From contig JACNLR010000157.1 of the NCBI GenBank assembly GCA_014381385.1, positions 1-6,357 of the forward strand: DNA of 6,357 nt, given 5' to 3'. The notes beneath the pieces were generated by a model. That model saw only the letters and a program-made list of their open reading frames with translations. It searched no databases and was not told the origin of the DNA. Made by a program: the position numbers and the translations under genes. Numbering within the stretch: the first letter of the stretch is position 1; every line of letters begins with the position of its first letter. The DNA comes from Planctomycetota bacterium (GTDB taxonomy: Bacteria; Planctomycetota; Phycisphaerae; Phycisphaerales; SM1A02). Of this stretch, positions 1-5,792 are shown piece after piece.

Positions 1-1
1 T

Positions 2-571
2 GAGATTGATAAGTTAGAGTGTATAACGCCACCCTCAATTGACTCACTATTAAAATCAGAAACAGCATATTCTAACGCTTCAAAGAAAAAAGACGAGTCT
101 ACTGCTAGAAAGCGCTCTAGGCGAAGAGGGCGCAGAAAGCTACCGCTAGCAGAAGCAAACTCAATATCCACGGATGGTGATTTAACTACTGAGCTCGATT
201 CGCTTGATAAGCCTAGTAGAGTTAAAAAAGTAACCAAGCGAACTAGGCAAAGTAAAAATGACACACCAGCCGAATCGGCTATGCGAGTCTACCAATTTGC
301 AAAAAGTATTGGAAAAACAAGTAAAGAAGTTGTTACGCATTGCAAAGAGCAAGGTATAGATGTTCGCAACCATATGTCAACGATGGCAGAAGATGTTATA
401 ACTAAATTGAAAGATGCTTTCGAAGAAAAATCTGAAACTAAACCCAAGCGCAAAAGGAGAAGGCGTGGGGGTCGAAAGCCGCAAAGTGCAAAAACGCATG
501 GAAACAAAGTCGCTGGGTTAAAGGACTCTGCAGAAAGTGTAAAAGCAGAACAAAATAAATCGAAAAAGTAA
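2..571 (+). CDS. C-terminal part of a basic protein with an IF2_N-type domain (possible RNase E/G-like protein), 5' partial
   Basis: The frame is open from the left edge to a TAA at 569-571, giving 189 visible residues; the true start lies outside the window. Residues about 94-140 (nt 281-421, 'MRVYQFAKSIGKTSKEVV' onward through a Lys-rich helix) resemble the small IF2_N domain found at the N-terminus of initiation factor IF-2. On either side are disordered, Lys/Arg-rich stretches with 'RKRSRRRGRRK' (nt 107-139) and 'KRKRRRRGGRK' (nt 449-478), which look RNA-binding. No GTPase domain follows, so this is not IF-2 itself. From memory, some RNase E/G-family proteins carry such a domain beside basic tails, so a C-terminal tail of that kind is my favoured but unproven reading. 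The internal ATG at 281 has no Shine-Dalgarno sequence and the upstream frame has the same composition, so I do not start a gene there. The stop at 569 appears premature (see 572-754). Confidence 0.7.
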   Translation, partial: EIDKLECITPPSIDSLLKSETAYSNASKKKDESTARKRSRRRGRRKLPLAEANSISTDGDLTTELDSLDKPSRVKKVTKRTRQSKNDTPAESAMRVYQFAKSIGKTSKEVVTHCKEQGIDVRNHMSTMAEDVITKLKDAFEEKSETKPKRKRRRRGGRKPQSAKTHGNKVAGLKDSAESVKAEQNKSKK

Positions 572-754
572 CGTTCTTGAAGACCCAGCAAGGGGCGTGG
601 TCGAAACGTTACTAAAAAGAAGGTTACAACAGAATCTGTTGAAAAAAAACCTGAACCGAAACCCAAAAAGAAACCAAGAAAAACTCTTTATGGTGGTCGG
701 CGTCGTTCAGTTACTACAGAAGAAATTCAGGCAAGTATGGAAAGCCGCGGATGA
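572..754 (+). pseudogene. In-frame relic of the upstream gene's basic C-terminal tail, cut off by TAA and TGA
   Basis: This stretch is in the same frame as the preceding gene. After TAA (569-571), CGT TCT and a second stop TGA (578-580), the frame stays open for 57 codons to TGA at 752-754. The encoded residues keep the composition of the upstream tail: 'RPSKGRGRNVTKKK', a Glu/Lys/Pro-rich run, then 'YGGRRRSVTTEEIQ'. The final TGA overlaps the dxr start as ATGA, a layout typical of coupled genes, which suggests that 754 was the original end of the gene. Each internal stop is one substitution from a sense codon (for example CAA and CGA). Two compensating indels near 565-595, or an assembly error, are alternatives. 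The overlapping frame starting at 597 is not basic or domain-like and is treated as a shadow. Confidence 0.6.
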
Positions 755-1905
755 GTCGCCGTGTCTTCATCTTAGGATCTACGGGATCAATTGGTCAGAG
801 TTCTGTAGAAATCATTACGCATCTTCGCAATCGCGATGGCGAGGGCAGTTGGCCTGTCATAGGTCTTGCTGCGGGGACAAATTGTAGACTTCTTAAAGAA
901 CAAGCGGCGTTGTTGAAAGTCGATTCTGTTTCAGTTGAAGTTGCAACTGAGATTGGCGTAACGAATCAGTATAAAACTTCTGTAGAGTTAATACAAAAGC
1001 ATGCACAGCGGGGCGATATTATAATCGCAGCAATTGTTGGATTCGCTGGAATTGCTCCTGTCATTACAGCTATTGAACGAGGTTGTGATATCGCTCTTGC
1101 CAACAAAGAATCTCTAGTTGCAGGCGGAAAAGTAGTCATGGACGCAGCCGCTTATTCTGGAGTCAAACTGTTACCTGTGGATAGCGAACACTCTGCAATA
1201 TTTCAGGCATTGCACGAAAGTCCGGAAAAAGAAATAAAGAAAATAATACTCACAGCAAGTGGTGGTTCACTCCGAGGCTTCTCGACTGACAAAATACAAA
1301 ATGCAACCGTCAACGAAGTATTGCAACACCCAACTTGGAACATGGGTAAAAAAGTAACGGTTGACTCGGCTTCGCTTATGAACAAGACTCTTGAACTTAT
1401 AGAAGCGCACTGGTTATTTGGCGTAGAAGCGAACCGACTTGAAGCTATTATTCATCCCCAATCAATTATTCACGGCATGGTTGAATTTGTAGATGGTTCT
1501 GTCATCGCGCAACTCTCCCCTCCAGATATGCGTTTGCCAATTCAGTATGCGCTGACATGGCCAAATAGAGTCGCTGGGTGTAATACGGCAATTGACTGGA
1601 ATACGTTAGCATCGTTGGAATTTGAAAATATAGATGTAGCAGCTTTCCCATCAATCCCTCTGGCGTATCATGTCATTGAGAGGGGCGGTACGGCTGGGGC
1701 GATCCTAAATGCAGCTAATGAGGTTGTCGTCGAAGCATTTCTTCAAGAAAAACTTCCATTTGGGGCGATGGTTGCTATCGTTACAGAAGTACTTGATCGA
1801 ATGCCCATCAATTCTATGCAAGATTTAAATGCAATTATCGCAGCAGACGAAGAGGCAAGAGTAGTTACGAAGCAGATTGTTTCTTCGTATAAAGTTAACA
1901 CGTAA
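751..1905 (+). CDS. dxr: 1-deoxy-D-xylulose 5-phosphate reductoisomerase (DXR/IspC)
   Basis: The product (384 aa, normal family length) rearranges and reduces DXP to 2-C-methyl-D-erythritol 4-phosphate with NADPH and a divalent metal. This is the committed step of the cytosolic MEP pathway to isoprenoids. The N-terminal Rossmann motif 'GSTGSIGQS' is at residues 9-17 and 'ALANKESLVAGG' at 115-126. The metal ligands are visible as D144 and E146 in 'PVDSEH' and E215 in 'MNKTLELIE'. Substrate contacts expected from the E. coli enzyme are S170, H193 (in 'HPTWNMGKK'), S206, N211 and K212. The C-terminal helical domain is complete. The ATG at 751 gives the canonical N-terminus; only a weak GGAAAG (739-744) precedes it, so initiation may once have relied on coupling to the upstream gene through the ATGA overlap. 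rseP follows after 9 bases. All key residues are present, so it should be active and, in principle, fosmidomycin-sensitive. Confidence 0.97.
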   Translation: MSRRVFILGSTGSIGQSSVEIITHLRNRDGEGSWPVIGLAAGTNCRLLKEQAALLKVDSVSVEVATEIGVTNQYKTSVELIQKHAQRGDIIIAAIVGFAGIAPVITAIERGCDIALANKESLVAGGKVVMDAAAYSGVKLLPVDSEHSAIFQALHESPEKEIKKIILTASGGSLRGFSTDKIQNATVNEVLQHPTWNMGKKVTVDSASLMNKTLELIEAHWLFGVEANRLEAIIHPQSIIHGMVEFVDGSVIAQLSPPDMRLPIQYALTWPNRVAGCNTAIDWNTLASLEFENIDVAAFPSIPLAYHVIERGGTAGAILNAANEVVVEAFLQEKLPFGAMVAIVTEVLDRMPINSMQDLNAIIAADEEARVVTKQIVSSYKVNT

Positions 1906-1914
1906 AGGAATGTA

Positions 1915-3966
1915 ATGAGTTTTGATTCACTGATTAATATGCTTTTGATTGTTCTTGGTTTCGGTTTTCTCATAGGAATACATGAACTTGGTCATTTTAT
2001 TGCTGCGAAGTGGGCTGGAATCCGCACCAACGCGTTTGCAATCGGCATGGGTCCGCAACTTTTTTCGTATCGAAAGGGTATCGGTGTTTGCTACAAGTCG
2101 ACTTCGCCTAAAGTGATTGCCCGATTTGGCAAGGATGCGTCTAGTATGTCTGATAGCGAACTTGCTACAAATGGTCTTTCAGAAACCGAATATTCCTTAC
2201 GCATTTTACCAATTGGCGGATTTGTTAGCATGCTAGGTCAGGAAGATGGTAACCCCGATGCTGTTTCTCAGGATCCAAGAAGTTACAACATGTGCACAAT
2301 CGGGAAACGTATGATTGTTGTTTCAGCTGGTGTTGTAATGAATATGTTACTTGCTTGTTTTTTGTTTTTAGTTTGTTTTCAAGTAGGGGTAAATTTTGAA
2401 GCACCAGTAATCGGGATGATTATTCCGGATTCACCGGCTGCTACTGTAAGCGCAGAAGGTTTTGAGAACAATCCCATACAACCTGGCGATACGGTTGTTG
2501 TTGTAGATGGAAAACCTGCTAAAACATTTACCGATGTACAAATTGCTGGCGCAATGGCAAAGCCCGGTTCGCCAGTTGTTTTAGACGTAAAACGTGAAGG
2601 CGTTGATTCTTTATTACGATATATAGTCACTCCTGCGAGTATCAGCCAAGAAGGTTTGCTTGAATTAGGTTTATACCCTGCATCATCATTGCGACTAAGA
2701 AGCGGCGATTCTGGAAAAGCCGTCATACAATCCTTGCATGCCGAACCAAATCTCCTAGTCTTGCAAGAAGGAATGCAAATGCTAACGGCAGATGGTAAGC
2801 CCGTTGAAGTATGGTCGCAGTTCAATGATATTGTTCAAGCAGCAAACGGTAATCAAGTAGAAACCACGTGGAATATTCAAGGTGAATCGTTAGAAGTAGT
2901 AGTTAAGGCGCAACCTGTCTTATCCGTTCAAATGCTCGTTGATGTTTCGCCAAGTGCACCTCAGAATTACGAACGTGGATTACTCGGCTTATCGCCACTC
3001 ACTGAAATTGCAACAGTTTTACCCTCAAGTGCAAATGCCGGACTCTTCAATAGTGGTGACATAGTTTTGAAGGCGGGCTCCATCGAAGCACCAAGAATGG
3101 CTCAACTGAGAAACTATTTAGCAATGCAGCCCGATGGTGATTTGCCCATTATTGTTAAAAGAGATGATCGCACAATTGAACTTACTTCACATATACAGTC
3201 TGGCAAATTAGGCGTGCTTCTTGTTGATGCTCTAACAGTGCCGATTATTGCGCAACCCATGCAGCAAGAAATGATAGGGAACGAAACGGTAGATACGCCA
3301 ATCGCGCATTTGCAATTGCTCGGTGGCTCAAAGATTTTGTCAATTAACGGGACTTTAGTTTCTAATTGGACGCAAATTCGCAAAGCGCTTGTTGCGAGTG
3401 GCAGTGCCGCAACCATTGAATTAGTAAGCCCAATACAGGGTAACCAAAAGGCGAATATCCAAGTACCCATTTCAATAAAGGAGCAGGAAGAACTTGCTGG
3501 GTTGCTCTGGTCTTCACCTCTAGCAATGCAAATGTTCGACCCTATTTACGTCACACGAAGCAGTGGAGGTAATCCCCTTAAAGCTCTCGCAATGGGTTTT
3601 GATGAAACCGTCGATATGCTCGTAATGACGTATTTAACGCTTGACCGTCTCATGCGACGGAGTGTTGGCGTTGAGCAATTACGAGGTCCGATTGGTATTG
3701 TTCATATTGGCTCAAAAATTGCAGACCGCGGGATTAGCTACCTATTCTTTTTTCTTGCAATCATCAGCGTGAATCTAGCGGTACTAAATTTCTTGCCGTT
3801 GCCAATAGTCGATGGAGGGTTGTTCTTATATCTATTGTATGAAAAAATGTTTAAGAAGCCACCTTCAATAGCTTTTCAAAATGCTGCTGCAGTACTAGGG
3901 CTAGGTCTTATTGCGACGCTTTTCCTCGTTACTTTCTATAACGATATAGCGCGCCTTGTAGGCTAA
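1915..3966 (+). CDS. rseP: RseP-family site-2 intramembrane zinc metalloprotease with multiple PDZ-like domains
   Basis: This is a membrane protease of the RseP/RasP site-2 family, which cleaves substrates such as anti-sigma factors or signal-peptide remnants within the membrane. TM1 (about residues 5-32) contains the zinc motif HELGH at 23-27. 'LRILPIGGFVSMLGQED' at 95-111 matches the conserved membrane-reentrant region. TM2 is about 131-157, TM3 about 608-630 with 'NFLPLPIVDGG' at 625-635 (third zinc ligand D633), and TM4 about 655-678. Between TM2 and TM3 lie roughly 450 residues: a clear PDZ near 162-238, then weaker PDZ-like segments near 270-345, 355-440 and 455-520. The E. coli enzyme has about 450 residues and two PDZ domains, so this one (683 aa) is enlarged. 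There is also an extra segment of about 30 residues (60-90) before the reentrant region. AAAGGAA at 1904-1910 supports the ATG. It lies 9 bases after dxr, a conserved neighbour pairing, and they are probably cotranscribed. The substrate cannot be inferred. Confidence 0.95.
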   Translation: MSFDSLINMLLIVLGFGFLIGIHELGHFIAAKWAGIRTNAFAIGMGPQLFSYRKGIGVCYKSTSPKVIARFGKDASSMSDSELATNGLSETEYSLRILPIGGFVSMLGQEDGNPDAVSQDPRSYNMCTIGKRMIVVSAGVVMNMLLACFLFLVCFQVGVNFEAPVIGMIIPDSPAATVSAEGFENNPIQPGDTVVVVDGKPAKTFTDVQIAGAMAKPGSPVVLDVKREGVDSLLRYIVTPASISQEGLLELGLYPASSLRLRSGDSGKAVIQSLHAEPNLLVLQEGMQMLTADGKPVEVWSQFNDIVQAANGNQVETTWNIQGESLEVVVKAQPVLSVQMLVDVSPSAPQNYERGLLGLSPLTEIATVLPSSANAGLFNSGDIVLKAGSIEAPRMAQLRNYLAMQPDGDLPIIVKRDDRTIELTSHIQSGKLGVLLVDALTVPIIAQPMQQEMIGNETVDTPIAHLQLLGGSKILSINGTLVSNWTQIRKALVASGSAATIELVSPIQGNQKANIQVPISIKEQEELAGLLWSSPLAMQMFDPIYVTRSSGGNPLKALAMGFDETVDMLVMTYLTLDRLMRRSVGVEQLRGPIGIVHIGSKIADRGISYLFFFLAIISVNLAVLNFLPLPIVDGGLFLYLLYEKMFKKPPSIAFQNAAAVLGLGLIATLFLVTFYNDIARLVG

Positions 3967-4142
3967 CGGGTGTGCGGGGCAGGCGATACTATACCGATGT
4001 TTAAGGAGCAGACTCTTTTTGGGGGATTGGGGAAAGCATTCGGGTTATACAGGCAGTTAGAAAGTTAAAGCACCGTGTTTAAGTTATGAGGAGCCGTTTT
4101 GGGGTCGAAATCAATTGTGTACTTGGAATACAAAAGGCAAGG
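3967..4142. other. Intergenic spacer between rseP and the diguanylate cyclase gene
   Basis: This stretch of 176 bases has no convincing gene. It is G-rich in places (CGGGTGTGCGGGGC near 3967; TGGGGGATTGGGG at 4020-4032). An AT-containing TTATACA at 4045-4051 could be a -10 element for the cyclase gene, but I find no well-spaced -35. A short hairpin (4003-4008 pairing with 4013-4018) is the only terminator-like structure and is weak. The cyclase gene is therefore probably, but not demonstrably, a separate transcription unit. Confidence 0.4.
4132..4137 (+). promoter_or_regulatory. Shine-Dalgarno sequence deciding the diguanylate cyclase start
   Basis: AAAAGG lies 5 bases before the ATG at 4143. 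The in-frame upstream ATG at 4086 has only TTTAAGTT in front of it. This favours 4143, and the receiver-like fold then begins about 15 residues in, as is usual. Confidence 0.5.
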
Positions 4143-5198
4143 ATGCAGATTGATTTACACCAAACTTTGAATAACGTAACTTCGCGAACTGTTATGATTG
4201 TTGAAGCTGACTCTGAGCTTGCACAGCGCCTTGTAGAGGCGCTTAGGGCTGCGTCAGCAAGCGATGTGGGGTTTGGGCAGGAAAAAGTAGTCTGTCATGT
4301 TACAGCATCGTTGAAGGACTTTATTACGACCGATCCAGCGAGTTGGGATGTCGTTGTAGCGGCCTCTACGCTTGGCGAAAGTTCAGGGTTTGAAGTTCTC
4401 GCCTACGTACAGGGGCTGCGCCCTGATGTACCAGTCATATTGACGGGAACACCAGATGACACAAGTGGTGCAGTTGAAGCGATTCGTGCTGGAGCTGCAG
4501 ATTATCTTATGCTCACAGGACATGAAATGATAACGTTGCCTGTTACAGTGCAAAAGTGTCTAGCAATGCAGGTGATACGATCTGAAAATGATGCCTTGCA
4601 TACAGAGCTCAGTCAATCACTCTCGGAACTCGCTGTCGCTAATCGTGAACTGCAGCAAATGATACAGCGGCTTGAAGTGGCGGCAAGAACCGACGATTTA
4701 ACGAAGTTGAGCAATAGGCGTTGGCTAAACTTGATGCTAGAGAGCAAGTGGGAAGAAGCGTCGCGTAACAATATCCCACTGGCTTTTCTGATGATCGACC
4801 TTGATGGTTTTAAATTTTTTAATGACAAGTATGGGCATCAAAAGGGCGACGAGATCCTGCGGCTTGCAGCAAGAGTCCTTGAAGCAAATTGTAGATCGAT
4901 AGATGTTTCTGCTCGTTTTGGTGGAGATGAGTTTTGCATTTTGATGCCGCACGCTGAACCTGACGCTGCAATTCGAATTGCGCACAGGGTCGCAAGTGCA
5001 TTTGATGAGGCCATAGCAGCTGTAGTTGAAAATAGCGTAACCGTTTCAATGTCGATCGGTGTTTCTCACCTTCAAATAAATCAACCGCAGAATGCGGATG
5101 AACTCGTACTCTTCGCAGACGAGGCAATGTACCAAGCCAAGGGTATTTCTGATAAGAGAGTAGTTATGTCAGAGGAAACTCGCAAAAAAGTGGCGTAA
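4143..5198 (+). CDS. Diguanylate cyclase: degenerate receiver domain plus GGDEF domain with I-site
   Basis: The product (351 aa) should condense two GTP into c-di-GMP in the cytoplasm. Residues about 15-135 have a CheY-like fold ('RTVMIVEAD', 'WDVVVAAST', 'PVILTGTPDD', 'AGAADYLML'). The phosphoacceptor Asp position appears to be Ala74, and the conserved Lys after 'DYL' is Leu124, so classical phosphorylation is unlikely. A probable coiled coil spans about 148-180. The GGDEF domain starts with 'RTDDLTKLSNRR' at 182-193, followed by 'LMIDLDGFKFFNDKYGH' (216-232). The catalytic 'GGDEF' is at 260-264, and an RxxD inhibitory site, R251-D254, is placed five residues before it. The active-site residues are intact, so an active, product-inhibited cyclase is expected. 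No output domain or phosphodiesterase gene is adjacent. The alternative start at 4086 adds 19 residues without recognisable features. The gene converges directly on smpB. Confidence 0.92.
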   Translation: MQIDLHQTLNNVTSRTVMIVEADSELAQRLVEALRAASASDVGFGQEKVVCHVTASLKDFITTDPASWDVVVAASTLGESSGFEVLAYVQGLRPDVPVILTGTPDDTSGAVEAIRAGAADYLMLTGHEMITLPVTVQKCLAMQVIRSENDALHTELSQSLSELAVANRELQQMIQRLEVAARTDDLTKLSNRRWLNLMLESKWEEASRNNIPLAFLMIDLDGFKFFNDKYGHQKGDEILRLAARVLEANCRSIDVSARFGGDEFCILMPHAEPDAAIRIAHRVASAFDEAIAAVVENSVTVSMSIGVSHLQINQPQNADELVLFADEAMYQAKGISDKRVVMSEETRKKVA

Positions 5199-5209
5199 TT
5201 AAAGTCGCC
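5184..5209 (-). terminator. Possible weak intrinsic terminator for smpB
   Basis: On the minus strand GGCG (5209-5206) can pair with CGCC (5195-5192) around a 10-base loop that holds the smpB stop, followed after two bases by six T residues (5189-5184). The stem is only four base pairs, so efficiency is doubtful. It would lie inside the 3' end of the cyclase gene. Confidence 0.3.
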
Positions 5210-5675
5210 GTTTCATGGCGCGATCCATTTCACGTTTCGCCGCTTTCAACGCAAGGTCTTGGCGTTTATCAGATTTACGCTTGCCAGAAGCCAACCCTAA
5301 TAAAACCTTCGCTTTGTTGTTTGAAAAATATATTTTTAATGGGACAAGTGTATGCCCTTGTGAATGCGTAAATGTGGCAAGGGAAGTGATCTCCCGCTTA
5401 TGAGCGAGCAAGATTCTTGTCCTTGCAGGAAGGTGCTGCTTTGTAGGGTGTGCATCAGAATATTCGGCAATATGTACGCCATGGAGGCTTAGTTCTAGAG
5501 GCCGCAGCGAGGCGCGTATCCAGCCCTCTGCCAAACTTGCCTGTCCGTTGCGAATTGATTTTACTTCAGAGCCCTTGAGGACTATGCCAACTTCAAGGGT
5601 ATCCTCGATGTTGTAGTCGTGTCGAGCGCGACGGTTTTCAATGACTGGGCTTTTTGTTGTTTTCTTTTTTACCAT
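5199..5675 (-). CDS. smpB: SsrA-binding protein SmpB
   Basis: SmpB binds tmRNA (SsrA) and delivers it to ribosomes stalled on mRNAs lacking a stop codon, so that the nascent chain is tagged for degradation. From the chosen ATG the product is 158 aa, close to the usual ~150-160. Family signatures are in order: 'ENRRARHDY' (13-21), 'GIVLKGSEVKSIRNG' (30-44) of the OB-fold core, 'RILLAHKREI' (87-96), 'PLKIYF' (112-117), and the basic C-terminal tail 'GKRKSDKRQD' (131-140) continuing to a Lys/Arg-rich end that enters the mRNA channel. The frame is open further upstream to an ATG at 5762, but the extra 29 residues are not SmpB-like, so I start at 5675-5673. No strong Shine-Dalgarno sequence is seen (AAAGA is the best). 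No tmRNA gene is recognisable in the window. Its TAA directly abuts the convergent cyclase TAA. Confidence 0.95.
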   Translation of the reverse strand: MVKKKTTKSPVIENRRARHDYNIEDTLEVGIVLKGSEVKSIRNGQASLAEGWIRASLRPLELSLHGVHIAEYSDAHPTKQHLPARTRILLAHKREITSLATFTHSQGHTLVPLKIYFSNNKAKVLLGLASGKRKSDKRQDLALKAAKREMDRAMKRRL

Positions 5676-5792
5676 AGCGTGTCTTTGAATAATATCCCCA
5701 TTTAGATCAAATAATACATCTATTGATTGTTTTATAGAAAAAAGTACTAGTAATTCTTCCAATTGAAGGTAAAGTAGTGCAAGGAGATTTGC
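5676..5792. promoter_or_regulatory. Divergent spacer between smpB and the secreted-protein gene
   Basis: This 117-base AT-rich spacer should hold promoters for both outward-facing genes. For smpB (minus) a TATAAA at 5736-5731 is a plausible -10 about 55 bases before the start; a TTGGAA lies upstream, but at 20 bases it is too far for a typical -35. For the plus strand TTGATT (5723-5728) could be a -35, but its -10 partner TACTAG is poor. An 8-base palindrome TACTAGTA lies at 5745-5752; no regulator can be named. Confidence 0.35.
5781..5786 (+). promoter_or_regulatory. Shine-Dalgarno sequence of the secreted-protein gene
   Basis: AAGGAG lies 6 bases before the ATG at 5793. An in-frame TAG at 5775-5777 rules out a start further upstream, so this site fixes the N-terminus. 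Confidence 0.75.

Noticed and set aside
569..615. Programmed frameshift at GAAAAAG before the TAA
   Set aside because: The run is not a proper X-XXY-YYZ heptamer in the zero frame, and the -1 frame ends at 615 after only about 15 residues; the recognisable tail is in the original frame.
597..887. Open frame of 96 codons overlapping the 5' end of dxr
   Set aside because: It lies in the +1 frame over the relic tail and dxr, has no Shine-Dalgarno sequence, and its composition is that of a shifted Lys-rich sequence; the in-frame relic explains the region better.
4003..4020. Hairpin AAGGAG-CAGA-CTCTTT followed by TT as a terminator for rseP
   Set aside because: The stem is short, contains a G-T pair and uses up most of its T run, then meets a G run; too weak to call.
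4020..4032. G-rich runs as a possible G-quadruplex
   Set aside because: Only two adjacent G runs are present; four closely spaced runs are needed.
3997..4068. Small ORF of 23 codons between rseP and the cyclase gene
   Set aside because: It lacks a well-placed ribosome binding site and any recognisable feature; at this length it is expected by chance.
5676..5762. N-terminal extension of SmpB starting at 5762
   Set aside because: The added 29 residues are hydrophobic and unlike SmpB, whereas the internal ATG gives the normal 158-residue length.
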